Assembly: GCA_029961685.1 (NCBI GenBank)
Contig: JARWKL010000008.1
Location: 5,954,501-6,018,500, forward strand
Direction: 5' to 3'
DNA length: 64,000 bases
Source of the DNA: Aristolochia californica
Lineage: Eukaryota; Streptophyta; Magnoliopsida; Piperales; Aristolochiaceae
Shown: in pieces, positions 34,833 through 46,329 of the stretch
Position numbering within the stretch: the stretch's first letter is position 1
How the letters are laid out: every line of letters begins with the position of its first letter
Position numbers and translations under genes: made by a program
The notes under the pieces: generated by a model
The model's input: the letters and a program-made list of their open reading frames with translations, nothing else
Told to the model about the DNA's origin: nothing
The model's database searches: none

Positions 34833-35690
34833 TTAAAATTTTACAAAAGGTGTACTAAAATGTTGAAATGTAATTATGAGTATAACATAGGCGTGAGTAA
34901 GTACAAGGAAGTCAAAAAGTAGGTCTAAGAACATCTGGGATGGCAGAGTAGATCGGTTGATGAAGGCCAGGAGTAAGCTCTCAAGCCTTTGGAGACTGGC
35001 TTGAATCTCATTCTGCCTAGTCTTCACTTGCTGCTAGGTAGCTAAGATGGCGGCCTGTGAAACTCTAATGTCGTCTACTGCCTTCTCAAGTGCAGTTAGT
35101 TGGTCATTGGAGGATGAACCTTCTTTTGTAGTCCTTCTCCTCTTCACAAACTCAAACTAGTTGGCTTGAGGTTTTAGGTTCATTTCATCCCTAGAACCAA
35201 CAGTCTATGGTGCATCCTTATGAATGACGTCCTTTTGTACCCATTGACCTCACCACTTGGCGAAGCCAAAATTTTCTACCTTGATTTCACATATGGACAT
35301 CTTCTTCGTTATGTCCATGCTTTCCTTTTTTGTGAGATCCAATCCACACCGTAGGAGGATGGCTATGATTTCTTGAGCAAATGAAAGGTCATTCGCTCTG
35401 GAACTCGTAGCAATGTCCATCATCCGATATGCCATCAAGTAGCCAAAATTTAGTCTCACCCGCTAGATAATCACCCACATTTAGAAGATGCCAGTTGTGG
35501 TAAGACATGAGAATGTTCCCCTCTTGGGTTGAGGACATGGGTAACAATCTCCATCACCACTCGCTGAGTCATGGTGAGGTCCTTGATTTTGACCTTGTAG
35601 GAGCTCCATGTCATCTGCCCAAATACTAGGTGAGACGCTTCCCATTTAGGCTTAAGGTTCAAGTAGGTCCAACTAAATCCATGTGGATTA
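34833..35690 (-). pseudogene. Env-like / 'plant transposon protein' ORF of the SIRE-like relic
   Basis: Minus-strand readings at 35471-35704 (WEASHLVFGQMTWSSYKVKI, then RVVMEIVTHVLNPRGEHSHV), 35250-35459 (VRLNFGYLMAYRMMDIATSS, then SFAQEIIAILLRCGLDLTKK) and 34833-35027 (VKTRQNEIQASLQRLESLLL) follow one another with frame changes and stops. The layout, a helical domain with a 'P-G-H-S' turn and then a coiled coil, matches the domain found as a third ORF in SIRE/Maximus-type Copia elements and as a stand-alone 'putative plant transposon protein'. Its role is unproven. No signal peptide or membrane span is seen. The assignment rests on remembered family texture. Confidence 0.5.
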
Positions 35691-38060
35691 GTTGAAGAGG
35701 ACAAGAGGTTGTAACTACATTTTCAGACTTGAAAGAAATTTTTTATTGTTTTTCAAGTTGGCAAGCATCACAAGGTCTCTCTCTCACAAATTTTTCAATT
35801 TGGTAGTCCTCTCACTAGGTTCTTTTTCACTAATTTTTTCAAAGAATCTATTCCTATATGTCTTAGTCTCTTATGTCATAACAAAGATTCTCATTTTTTT
35901 CACCCAAATAGATGACACTAGTGAGGGCAAATTGACTATGTTCATTACATACAAATTCTGATTTCTATGTCCCTCTAGAACTAGTTTATCATTTTTTTTC
36001 GTCACTAAACATTTGTCCTTTTCAAACGAAATTTTGTTTCATTTATCACAAAATTGACTAATGCTAAATAATTCATGCATCAACCCTTCCACATAATACA
36101 CATCGAATATGAAAGAGGTTGAAGTATCGATTTTACCAATGCCCTTTATGGTCCCTTGCCATTGTCTCCAAAAGTTACATGACCTCCATCTTTGGGATTA
36201 AGTTTAAAAAACTTCTTTTTTATCACCGGTCATGTGCCTTGAGCAATTGTTATCCAAAACCAAATATTTTTCAGTGCCTTGGCTTAGAGACAAACCTACA
36301 TCATGAAAAGTTTAACCCTTAGAGATCCATTTTAGGTTGGGTCCCTTTGGGATGCCATTTGAGGTGCTAGGTGATTTGGGCTTCCAAAAATTTTTTCCAA
36401 AGTTATTTTGGGTTACCACAACTTTTTCGGTTGATTTGGGTACCCAAGTTTGTTTGATGTCATTTTCAATCTTAACTTTGCAAATGTGGGCATAGCGACC
36501 CATCTCATTGTAATAGTGGTGTCTAATGTGAGGAATGGGAGAGAACTTCTTGATTTGCTTTTTCTTGTTCTTTCTAACTTTCCTCTTGGGTATGAATTTG
36601 AGAGATGAAAGTTTGACTTATTGTTCTAAGTCTAAACTCTTCTTTTCAGCTGCAAGTCTATCACATGACACCTTGTTTATCAATCCACTTTGTCTTGAGG
36701 CATTTTTTATATAAATTTCATTGGCCTCCTTGAAGACAACAAACTCTTCCTTGAGCTCTACAATCTCAAGTAATTGAGCATTGTATTACTCTTGGTACTT
36801 GTTTAGACTATGAATAGACTTTTCTAAAAGTAATTCAAGCTCAATTTCATAATCTGAGTCACTTACCTTTTTGGAAGTAGTAGACTTATCATCATTGTTT
36901 TCAATTGCCATGAGTCCAACATCGCTTTCTTCTTCTTCTGAGTGGCTAGACTATTCATCCATAGCATCCCAATGAGATCAAGACTTTTTTTTTTTTTTGG
37001 GTTGCTTGTGGATGGGGTTCTTCCTTTAATGTTTGAACATTTGTTCCTTCTATATCTTGGTTTCCCACACTTAAAACAAATATCAGTTTCTTGTAAAAAA
37101 ATTTATTTTGATTTCTATGTTGGCCTTTTCTGAAATTCTTCTTTTTTTCCCAAAAACCTTTGAAAATGTCTAGTGATGAAACTCACCTAATCGGAGCTTT
37201 CTTCATTAGATTTTCTTTCAACACTCATTTTGGCCTTAAGAGCAATTGTTTTTTCTCTTGGGCTTCACTTCCTCAACATCTTGAAGTTTCATCTCATATG
37301 TGAGAAGGATTCCTAGTAGCTCTTCCAAGCTTATAATTCTAAAAGTAGCATTCTCACGAATGACGATCTTCCTCATGTCCCATGACTTAGGAAGTGCCAT
37401 GAAAAGCTTATTGTTTTGTTTATATAAGGAAATCTCTTCTCCTACAATATTCAACTAATTAATTATATGGGTGAACCTAGAGTTCATATCAGCTATTGAT
37501 CCACTCGGTTTTATTTTGAATTCATCATATTGAACAATCGATAGGTTAATTCTAGAGTCTTTAGCTCTAATGTTTCCTTCATGTATGGCCTCTAATTTTT
37601 CCAAAATATTCTTGGCGGACTTACATGTGGAGACCCTATTGAACTCTTTGGGTCTGAAGGCACATAACAAGATGTTTATTACCTTAGAGTTTGTCTTGAG
37701 TTGCTCTTTATCTTCACTAATCAACTCACGAATTCCTTTGCAACTAAAATGCCATTTTCAAGTTTTTGAGACTCAAAAGAGTTATTCTTGGTTACATGTC
37801 ATATGTTCTAATCCATAGTTCGAAGAAAAAAATTCTATTATTACCTTTTAATTTCCATAGTTTCATTAATCTATAAATAGAGCTTCAGGGGAAGGGTTAG
37901 GACATCAAGTCCATAACCTCTTCTTCCTCTGATTTTCTCCCAATGGGTCTCTCTCCCTTTTTCTCCATGAGCTAAATCTATGGAGTCCTGAAAATCAACA
38001 GTGGATTGTCCTTCGAGAATGAGCAATTTATCTTGAGATGTCATTTAATCTTTTTCAAAA
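35690..38060 (-). pseudogene. Gag, CCHC knuckle, protease remnant and integrase start of the SIRE-like relic
   Basis: Gag is readable at 37455-37724 (ILEKLEAIHEGNIRAKDSRI and SIADMNSRFTHIIN) and 37236-37454 (MALPKSWDMRKIVIRENATF and SLEELLGILLTYEMKLQDVE). The zinc knuckle near 37038-37079 reads CFKCGKPRYRRNKC: the zinc-binding His is Tyr, as a C-to-T change would give. The protease motif near 36220-36275 reads YLVLDNNCSRHMTGDKK, where Asp-Ser-Gly-Cys is expected; the Asp is kept but Ser and Gly are both Asn. The first integrase words (LIHMDLVGPT) follow near 35680. Stops are numerous. Confidence 0.78.
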
Positions 38061-38110
38061 TCAAGTGGATTTTGATTTCAATTAAGTGTTTAGCCTGCTC
38101 TAATACTAAT

Positions 38111-39703
38111 TGTTGGCCCATGTGTCTTCTCAAGAGGGGGTAAATTGAGTATTTCAAATTAAAATCTATGTAAGGATTATAAATAAAATATCATGCAAGT
38201 TTGAAATTTCAATGAAAGTAAACATTCACACACCGCAACACAAGGATAATTTTTTTATCGATGTTCCCCTAATGGTATTCACTGCCCAAGAACCCTTCCT
38301 TGGGAAATTCCATTATTTTAAAGCTCTAATAGTTGGAATTTACTCAAGAGATTTAAGTTCTCTTTAAGCCTCGTGTAACTCAATACACGCTTTTACAATC
38401 CCAATCTCCCCAAGAGATTGCTGCTAGATTCTAGCTCTAAGTAGTCATTTTTATCTAGATTGAATAGGTTCTACATGAACCTTTCACAAATTGAAACAAA
38501 AGAAAGAAACACTTACACCCTTTAGCTTGGAGAGTTCCTTCTCCTTAAGATCCGAACTTCCACTTCTTGAACAAACACAATACAGAGTGAGGGAGCTTGT
38601 CTAATAGGAAATGCAAGGAAAAGAATAGAAAGAGTAAAGGATTTTGAAGGTTGAGGCTCTCTCTTCCACTCAAAAACACTTTAGAGAAATTTGCAAGATT
38701 GAGAGTAAATGCTCAAAGGATTTGCTAATAAATACTCATTAACTTCTCTATGTGTGGTTTGGTGGAGTATTTATAACTTCCCCAAGCCAAACTAGCCATT
38801 TTTTATCTATTTGTAAAAATCAATACATTGATTGATCGATTGGTGTAAAGTGATTGATCGATCAATTGATCATAATTACTCTTTTTAATCAAAATATGAC
38901 TTATTCATTGATAGATTGATTAATCAACATGTTAACATATCAATATATTACCGTTGTCCTCGAAAGTTAAGTTAATCAATCATTGAAAGGGGATGATCAA
39001 TCAATTAGAATTCCCTTTGGCTGTTCAATGCAAGTATGATCAATCATGTTTTTATGTCCTTGGTTGTTCAATGCAAGTATGATCAAATGTAAAATTTGCT
39101 TGCCTAGATAGTATTGATCGATCAATCCAAGTGGGATGATCTATAACATAAAATAGCATTGTTCTGGATGATCAATCAATCGACTATGGTTGATCAATCA
39201 TGCTTTATATTTTTAGCTTGCACACTTCTGGATGATCAATCATTGGCAGAGACTGATCAATCATTCTAGTGCCAGATCAACTAAGTTGACTTTAAAAACA
39301 TGTGAATGATTTTATTCAAGTTCTCTAACATGCTCTAAATGATGTTTATGATGTTCCTAAACATGTTTACATGTAATTTATAACTTAAAGCTCCATATTT
39401 ACTATTGTACTCAAAGAAGTGAGTTGAGGAATACACTCTTACATTGTGACTGAGTTTTGACATATGACTTTTACATTGAACTCAACTTTTCTCCTTGTCT
39501 TCTTCTTTGTGGGTGTTTCTTCAAGAGATGTCATTCAATGATGTTCGAGGTCTTAAGTAGGCTTTGTCATTTTGAAGTTTTAGACCTTGGGATACATTGA
39601 CTTTTGAAGGTAAAATAGTTGAAATATATGATTTTATAAATAGTCATATCTATTAACTTTTGTTATCATCACAAGCAATAAATGAATCAACCTATGGTTA
39701 ACA
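38111..39703 (-). repeat. 5' LTR of the SIRE-like relic
   Basis: 1593 bp. On the minus strand it begins TGTTAACCATAGGTTGATTC and ends GGGCCAACA. It aligns along its length with 32912-34560 but with many substitutions and small gaps, so the insertion is old. Confidence 0.85.
38820..39275. repeat. Cluster of TGATCGATCA-type palindromes in the 5' LTR
   Basis: Same family of short palindromes as at 33640-34140 (for example TTGATTGATCGATTGG, GATTGATCGATCAATTGATC). This copy is more decayed towards TGATCAATCA. Confidence 0.8.
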
Positions 39704-40260
39704 CTCACAAATGACATTGCATCTTCAAATAAAACATTTTCTTTGCTTTCTAAGGTGTAAGCTTAAATAATCTCATACTTAGAGCCTACCTTATGTAGGA
39801 ACCTTGTGACTCTAATGTCTTCTCTTTGGCATTCAGTCATAGTTTCATCAAATATTAGGAGATGATCATTGACAATATCTTGCCATACTCATAATTCTCC
39901 CACATAATCCATTACATTTCAATCACCTTTTTCAGTCACCTTTCCGCACTATAAGTTATGGAGTATAAAGACCATATAATCTGGACATATTATGCTCTTG
40001 GAACATCCTTTTTTGTAGACCTAGCAAATGTAGTTTTGCAATATATAATTTGACTTGGGATATTAGGCCCCATGTTGTTTATGAGGCATGACATAACTAA
40101 TAAATTATCTACTTTCAAGGCTGCAATTGAAAGTGGAGACTCATATGGAAACTTTTCTTTCTTACGAGCTCCATAATAAATTTTAATAGTTCTTGACGAC
40201 GTGAGAAAAAATTTCTTATCCAATTTCACATATGTAATAGGTCCATAATGACCATTTTTT
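39704..40260 (-). pseudogene. Copia gag fragment of a further element
   Basis: Minus strand 39990-40229 reads KLDKKFFLTSSRTIKIYYGA then RKKEKFPYESPLSI and VDNLLVMSCLINNMGPNIPS, a Copia gag N-terminus. After a stop it continues VMDYVGELWVWQDI and RVTRFLHKVGSKYEII with AYTLESKE at about 39760-39920. The piece ends exactly where the SIRE-like LTR begins (39703), so it belongs to another Copia element. Confidence 0.65.
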
Positions 40261-40854
40261 CATGAGATCTATCATAATCAACTACATGAGAAACAAAACT
40301 TTATTCACTAGTTGAAACACTTATTGAGTACTCGAGTACTCGACCTAAATATAACACACAATTGAAAAAACACAAGTTACTCGATGTTCAACATAAACAA
40401 AGACTGTTGTAAATAATGACTTACTTAAAAAGCAAACTTATGCCATACAAGCATAGATCGAACCAAGAAGTTCTTTCCATATAGATTGACATGTGACACA
40501 TAACAAAGACTTCTTCTAAGTCAGAAATCAAACATGATGAGAATATTACACGATTAACCAACTAACCCTAATAGTTCTCAACTAGTAGACACTCTCTCAA
40601 AAAGCAGACCTAAGTAACATGCAAAGAAGCAACACATACTCGTTTGGATAAGATCTCAAATTGCACTCTTTTTGAATCAACTATAACACAACCTTCTTAA
40701 ATTAAGAAAATGAAAGAAAAATGAAGACAAGAGAGTGAGAAGACACGAGTTTTACACCTTTCCTAACCCAATAAATCATGTTAGGCTGAAATTCTAGGTT
40801 TCCAACTCACCAACTTCTGAGTTAAATGCCAAAATACCATGCATTTGATACCAT

Positions 40855-41280
40855 CAAAACGAAAGTATTTCTATGGCTTAATAGGGGCTTTAATGGACTA
40901 AAATTAAAGGAAGAAAGCTAGAGAAGCATTAGGGTTCATGTTAAGGAAGAAGAAGAAGAAGAAGAAAAAAAAGAGTGAAGAGAGAGAGAGATAGTTGAGA
41001 GAGGATAAATGAGGGGTTTGTGGGTTACTCCCACCCTTTTTATATTACTTCACTATAGAATATTAAATTACAAAAACACCCTTCATGTAATTGGAAAATT
41101 AACTTTGCAAGCCAAGAAACCATATGCATGAAATATAAACTATAAATTACACTTGTAGCTCAAGCTCACTCACATATTCACAAATTCAAACAAGTTATTT
41201 AATTAAACATAAAATCTACCTAATTAATTTGTTTAAACTATTTGTTGTGTAATATATCAAAATATTTCTTGTTCAGTTGT
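40855..41280 (-). repeat. Probable LTR upstream of the gag fragment
   Basis: On the minus strand the region has LTR texture: GAAGGGTGTTTTTGTAATTT, a TATA-like TAATATAAAAAGGGTGGGAG, a CT/TTC-rich leader, and TGATGGTATCAAATGC at its downstream edge, which resembles a primer-binding site. It sits in the right place to be the 5' LTR for the gag at 39704-40260. Both limits are approximate and no second copy was found. Confidence 0.4.
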
Positions 41281-41389
41281 TTTATATTTCTTAGTTTTTA
41301 TCATGTCCTTAAATTCAGTAGAACTTTTTTCAAAATTTCCTTTTTATTTTTAATTGTATGTTTATTTTTTTTAATTAATAGATCCCTAC

Positions 41390-41641
41390 CCGTGGTATAA
41401 AATACTCAAAATTTCGTCATTGAACTTCAGCTTATTGCATGGGACGACCGGGATCAGAAAGTTTACGGTATGAAGTTTAATCGACTTTGCGTGCTTCCCC
41501 AGCTCCCAACCGTCTCTCAGCTCGTGACCCGCCAACGTCAGTCCCGGCTGCTGCGCTCCATCGTTCATACTTTCTAGTTCCATTCCCTTCTTCTTCATAT
41601 CCTCGCTGGTTCGTGACCCCCTGCCGTTATTTGTTTATTCG
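41390..41641 (+). other. Possible 5' non-coding exon of the TFIIF beta gene
   Basis: A GC-rich, CpG-containing block in AT-rich surroundings, ending TTTATTCG|GTATGTAG, which would serve as a splice donor. It lies 1.8 kb upstream of the coding start at 43402 on the same strand; plant genes often have a leader intron. A 70-codon open frame on the minus strand (41386-41598) matches nothing I know. No TATA box was identified. Confidence 0.35.
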
Positions 41642-43401
41642 GTATGTAGTGTGAAACTAAATTTATGATTCATGGAGTGATATACGAAAATTTTCTTCTG
41701 CTTTTAGGTCTCGAGAACCCCTATGCTAAATTATCTTTTGGCGTTTCTGACGAAAATGCTGTTATCCTGCACTAGTAGTCATCGGTTTTCTGGTTGTTCG
41801 TTGCGAATGGTTCATGTGATCGAATGCCCATGTTCTGAGCAGCTCTTTTGAATTTTTTGTTGAAATGCCCTAAAGAAATGTCACCTTAACTTCTGTCTTG
41901 CAAAGTGTGACTATATCACATTGAAATTAGGCCATTCTGTCTTGGCACTTGTAAGATTGTGCTTGCCTTTTCCTACTCATCATTCGATTTGAGATCTTAG
42001 ATACAGATATTGAAGGAATGTTAATTCTCATCACCTTACAACTTTTCAACCGAATTTCTGGGTTTTGAAAAGAACAAATTTTGTGGGTCCAAAACGTAGG
42101 AGCTTCTCTGCAGGTGGACATTCAGAGCACATTTTGTGTCTAGGAAGGAACTAAGGACAGAGCACTAGTGGGCACCTTGGAAACATATGCATTTGGCTGA
42201 AAATCTCATGCTTTGTGGAAAGGAATGAAGATGCCTCTTGACTATATAATCAATGAAAGAGAGTCAACTGAAGTTTTTTTTTTTTTTTTTTGTCTGAGGG
42301 CAAGATTGTAGAAGACCTTCAACTATAGAGTTGTAACGGGTTATGAAGAGATACTTCAGCTTTTTCTCATTAATTTAGGAGTACAGTTACTGGATGTAGG
42401 GGTTTGAGGGCGTGAAAGTTTCAACTTCTTACTGAATCCATAGTTTACTCAAAAGCATTTCCTAGATCAAGGCAGAAAACTCAAATCTAACCCTCCTAGA
42501 ATCTCAGGAGAATCACCTTTTGGTTGTTATTCGAGAAAAATAAATCATCTCTTGAGTCATAATATGGATCAGGGCCATTATAGATGTATGCTCTTGAGCA
42601 CAGCGGTAGCTTTTGGAGATTTTAAGGCTTGTCACCATACTTTGTAAAGATTGGTGTTTATGTTTGTGCTGTATCAATGAGTCTTTTTTGTACTTGAAAG
42701 AACTGTATTCCCTGATTTGCTGTTACTAGATCTACATGGTTTCCATTGCTGAGTTTCTCAATGAGATTGTAGCATTTGTTTCTCGCATCACTGCCACCAT
42801 CACTGTTAAATCCAATCGACCTTAGTGGGAAACTAACGATCACCTGGTTATTTAAATTGAAAATATTCTTTGAACGGCATCTTCAATAGAATAATGTAGG
42901 AAATGGCTACAACAAGGGTGTAATTGCTATGAATCCATTTTGGCCCATTTGAAAATTCTGACAGACCATGCAAGAGCTGATAGGACCTTACACGCATACA
43001 TTCCTTGAAAACTGCTTCACAGTCTGCAATTCCGTATCTTCTTAGACATGGGCAAACAGAGCCGAAAGGCTCTTGTTGTACACCTCTGTACAGTTGGATG
43101 CTGCATTTCCCTTAGCAGAACAGTGAAGACAGCTCAGGGAACTCTTGACTTTTATTTTCTTGCAAATAACTGTAAATATCATAATTGTCAATTCAGACTT
43201 CTCTCTTTTGGGCATTAGAAATCCTAGTTGTTTTGGGCCTACTATGCTGAATGAGATGATTCTTTTTCTTTCTTTACTTTGATGCATGCAACTGTTTGAT
43301 AGTTTTATCATCTACCCAGTAATTGAAATTGTTATCTATGCAAATCATTGAGCCATTGGTAGTTTAGTATTAAAAGCTTAATTCCTGTTGGTTGAAAAGA
43401 A
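41642..43401. other. Probable leader intron or upstream region of TFIIF beta
   Basis: No gene or transposon domain is recognised. An acceptor-like TTGAAAAG lies just before the start codon at 43402. Confidence 0.35.
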
Positions 43402-44582
43402 ATGTCCGATGAACAATGGAGTGGCAATTTGGAGACAAGCAAGGCAGAGCGCTCTGTGTGGCTGATGAAGTGTCCTCTTGCTGTCTCAAAGTCGTGGCAA
43501 GCCCACCCTCCTGATTCTTCTCAACCTGTTGCAAAGGTTGTCCTCTCCGTTGATGCCCTGCAAGCTGGCGATACTTCTCTCCAGGTATTACAAGCAAAGA
43601 GTTGTCAGCTATGCTACTCTAGCTATCTATTTGTGGTATTCAAGTCTACACTTCTGTTTTATTGGTATTTTGTGTATGTGCATGTTTATGCATGTGCAAA
43701 TTTCCTGTACAAAACCCAATTAACCTTAGGTCAAGGGACTGCTAGGTTCTTGATTTTAGCTTTGAGCTTACTATTTGTCATGTAACTGCAAGTGTTTTCA
43801 GTTGAAGTGAAACATTTGTGCTTAAAGGGCGTCACATTGAAACTAATTCATGTCAATATGGCATTACATGATCTCTCTGTTTTTGCTTTTGTTGTCCCAT
43901 TTTCTTTTCTTAGTATCTTCAGACATCTGCTACCCTGTATTATTTCCATTCATAGTAGTCATTCCTTTGCATTCAACTGGTCTCCAGACGACCTTAATAT
44001 GCTCTTTTTTCCCTGTCAAAGTAATAAAAGCAGTGAGCACAGGGATAGACTAAGGCTATCAGAATAGACAAGAGAAAAAAGAAAAATGACAGAAAGGAAG
44101 AACTTGATGGTTGAAAGAAGTTAAAAACTAAATTTGACAGGGGGGAGACATGTAATTCTGATAATTCTAATCAGCTCTCTCCCTCTATTTATAAACTATC
44201 AATTATAGAAAGAAAAGTTGAACACAATTTACATGTAAAGCAAATCACATAATGTCTCCAAACAACAGTCAACCACTTAGCCCATCAAACACGTTGCTGC
44301 TCCATCACAATATAGCTTCTTACTCTCAAATAACCACGAGGTTATTGTTTTTTCCATAGTCATAGACAAAATGAGTATTAGTTATTCGATGAAAAATTTG
44401 ATGGTGTTATTCTTCCTTTTTTTGCAGAATATTTTATTCATCTCTTATTTTATGTGCCTTACATGATAATCAGTTCACAATGGAGTTGACTGGCAATGAG
44501 GGTATTAACGTGCCTAAGAGTTACTCGTTGAACATGTTTAAAGATTTTGTGCCCATGAGTGTATTCTCAGAGACATCACAAG
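43402..44582 (+). CDS. GTF2F2: TFIIF beta subunit (RAP30), first two coding exons only
   Basis: TFIIF binds RNA polymerase II and brings it to the promoter. Exon 1, 43402-43584 (61 codons), encodes GNLETSKAERSVWLMKCPLA and SKSWQAHPP...PVAKVVLSVD. Exon 2, 44474-44582, encodes FTMELTGNEGINVPKSYSLN then MFKDFVPMSVFSETSQ. Junctions are CAG|GTATTA and AATCAG|TTC (intron 43585-44473), and exon 2 ends CAAG|GTGAGA in phase 1. This is the N-terminal dimerisation half of RAP30, about 97 residues of a protein of roughly 260. The continuation (beginning GKV...EGKVEHK in homologues) and the C-terminal winged helix are not found in the remaining 19 kb, which is almost all transposon. Either the gene continues past the window or it is truncated. 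No damage is seen in the two exons. Confidence 0.82.
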
Positions 44583-45924
44583 GTGAGAACTATTCTTGTT
44601 GTCTAGTCTCTTTCTACTGCATTTCATAAATTGTGAATGCAAGATCTTCATATCCAATTCAATTCAGTTTAGATCTGCTTGTTTCATCATCTGTGGAATT
44701 TTTATTTTTATTTTTGAAAAAAGTGGATGTTGATGAGATAATTGGACGCTATTGCCTCAAGTATGTGAGTAAAATTTGAAGAACTAGTACTTATTCTTTG
44801 CCCTTTTCTGTTTGTTATTTTCTCTGGTGGCATACCTGTAGTTTCTAAAGCTTTGGTTGAGGTAGGCATTCCATTTTCTAGATACTTATGTCAGAAAAAG
44901 AAGTCAAACCTCCTGATATTTTATTTGGAAATGTTTCACAAACTTCAAGAGCATTTTTCAGAACTTGTACGGGGTGTTTACTCAGAGTCCTTAGGAAGTT
45001 ATTTTAAGCTTTGCATCTCTCAATATTATTTTTGGGGAACATATCCATAAGAGCTATGCACTTTTAAATTTGAGGAGTCCAAGTTGAACGGTCTAGGTCC
45101 ATCCTAAAATAACTGAAATTAGAAGGTTTATTCTCAACTAATAACATAGGAGTCCTCTATGTTGGATATTGCACTAATGTTCCCATCATGTTTTGACATA
45201 AAGAAATAGACGTCTTGGCTCGAGATATGACAATACAAATGGGCAAAAATTAAAACAAAGCATAAACTATGCCCAACGAGACTATCCCAAAATGATTAGT
45301 TGAAGTTAGGAATAAACTACCTTGGTACCATGTTGAAGTCGAGTCCAAGTCCATTTCAAAATGACTAACTAAAGTTAAGAGCGCTTTTCCCAACTAATAA
45401 TAAAAGTTTTTTTACTGTAACCTATGCAGGATTGTTCCTACTAACATAGAACTTAGCAATGATTTTGGTTTCAATTAGTCTAGTCATGACAAATATGCCC
45501 CGTGAAAAAAAATTGATTGGTTAAGGGGCCTATCAGTTAGAAGAGTTTCAGGTTTGAATTTTTCATTTTTTTTTTTGAATATGGCAAATATTTTCAAATT
45601 TTAATAATGTCATTTGATGTATCTCAATAATCTTATAAACACTGTTTTCTGGTGGAGGAAGGGAGGTTATTAGAAATAGGTTTTTCATTTAGTGGCCTTG
45701 ATGGAATAAAATTTGATCAATGGTTTTTTTTATAAAATATCTTCCTCTTATATTGTTCAGAGGAAAAGCTTATGACCAAAATATAGATTGTTCATATAGT
45801 AAATGTTCCAATTAAGTCTTATGTATTATAATCATCAAATTATTATATACTTATGTTAGAAAAGTTAGTAACCTTGTTCGTGGAAAAACAAGCCTGATGC
45901 ATTTTGTGTTCAACAAAGATACAC
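44583..45924. other. Intron 2 of TFIIF beta or post-truncation flank; no gene seen
   Basis: AT-rich, with no coding match and no further TFIIF exon. Two related stretches (TTCTCAACTAATAACATAG near 45130 and TTTTCCCAACTAATAATAAAAG near 45390) suggest an old local repeat. Confidence 0.4.
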
Positions 45925-46242
45925 TTTTAGAAAAACTAATGAGGGGTATTTTGGTCATTTCACCTCAACAAATGTTTCAGATTTCCTTGTCATCTTATTC
46001 TACATGTTTTATTATGTTTATAGACTCAATATCATGTAATTTGGTTATGTAGACTGGGAGATGTAAGGATCTAAGTGTTTTAAGTATGTAAGGGGCAATT
46101 ATGTAATTTTCATATCCTCACTTATTAAATAGAAAGATTGGACGAGCATGACTCCAATGAGACTCAATTCCTGAATTGTCTTTCTCCTTTTTCTTCTCAC
46201 TTTAATTTCTCACTTTCCTCATTTCAATACACTCTTTTCTCA
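45925..46242 (+). repeat. 5' LTR of the plus-strand Copia
   Basis: Shares GGGGTATTTTGGTCATTTCACC, TCTTATTCTACATG and a CT-rich end (ACTCTTTTCTCA) with the LTR of the related element at 55014-55349. The end at 46242 is followed by TAGTATCAAAGCCG. The start may lie some tens of bases to the left. Confidence 0.65.
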
Positions 46243-46329
46243 TAGTATCAAAGCCGCATTTTGATCCTGGGACCTATGGGCCCACCACTCTTCTCCTAGG
46301 CAAGCATCATCGACATACGTTTCCAGTCT

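Larger units (their letters stand above)
32912..39703 (-). mobile_element. SIRE-like Copia relic without reverse transcriptase (env-like ORF retained)
   Basis: On the minus strand the order is 5' LTR (39703-38111), a primer-binding-like ATTAGTATTAGAGCAGGC (38093-38110), gag, CCHC region, protease remnant, the start of integrase, a coding block of the plant env-like type, a polypurine tract (AAAAGGGGGAGAT, 34561-34573) and 3' LTR (34560-32912). Total length is 6792 bp. There is no RT or RNase H: integrase text (LIHMDLVGPT) ends near 35670 and the env-like block begins at once. The 5-bp flanks differ (CCTAT and CTCAC), so the ends were rearranged after insertion. It could move only with help from a full relative, and its gag and protease motifs are themselves damaged. 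Confidence 0.82.

Noticed and set aside
32907..39708. A 5-bp target duplication for the SIRE-like relic
   Set aside because: The flanking pentamers are CCTAT and CTCAC; they do not match.
41386..41598. A minus-strand 70-codon gene
   Set aside because: It lies opposite a probable non-coding exon, has no family match, and its bias follows the local GC content.
44100..44240. A solo LTR on the minus strand in TFIIF beta intron 1 (TTTATAAATAGAGGGAG)
   Set aside because: There is a TATA-like motif and leader-like text, but no terminal TG..CA pair or flanking duplication could be defined.
45854..46242. Left boundary of the plus-strand Copia LTR at TGTTAGAAAAG (45854)
   Set aside because: The related LTR at 55014-55349 aligns only from about 45925, and the pentamer before 45854 (ACTTA) does not match the one after 54254 (TAAAC).
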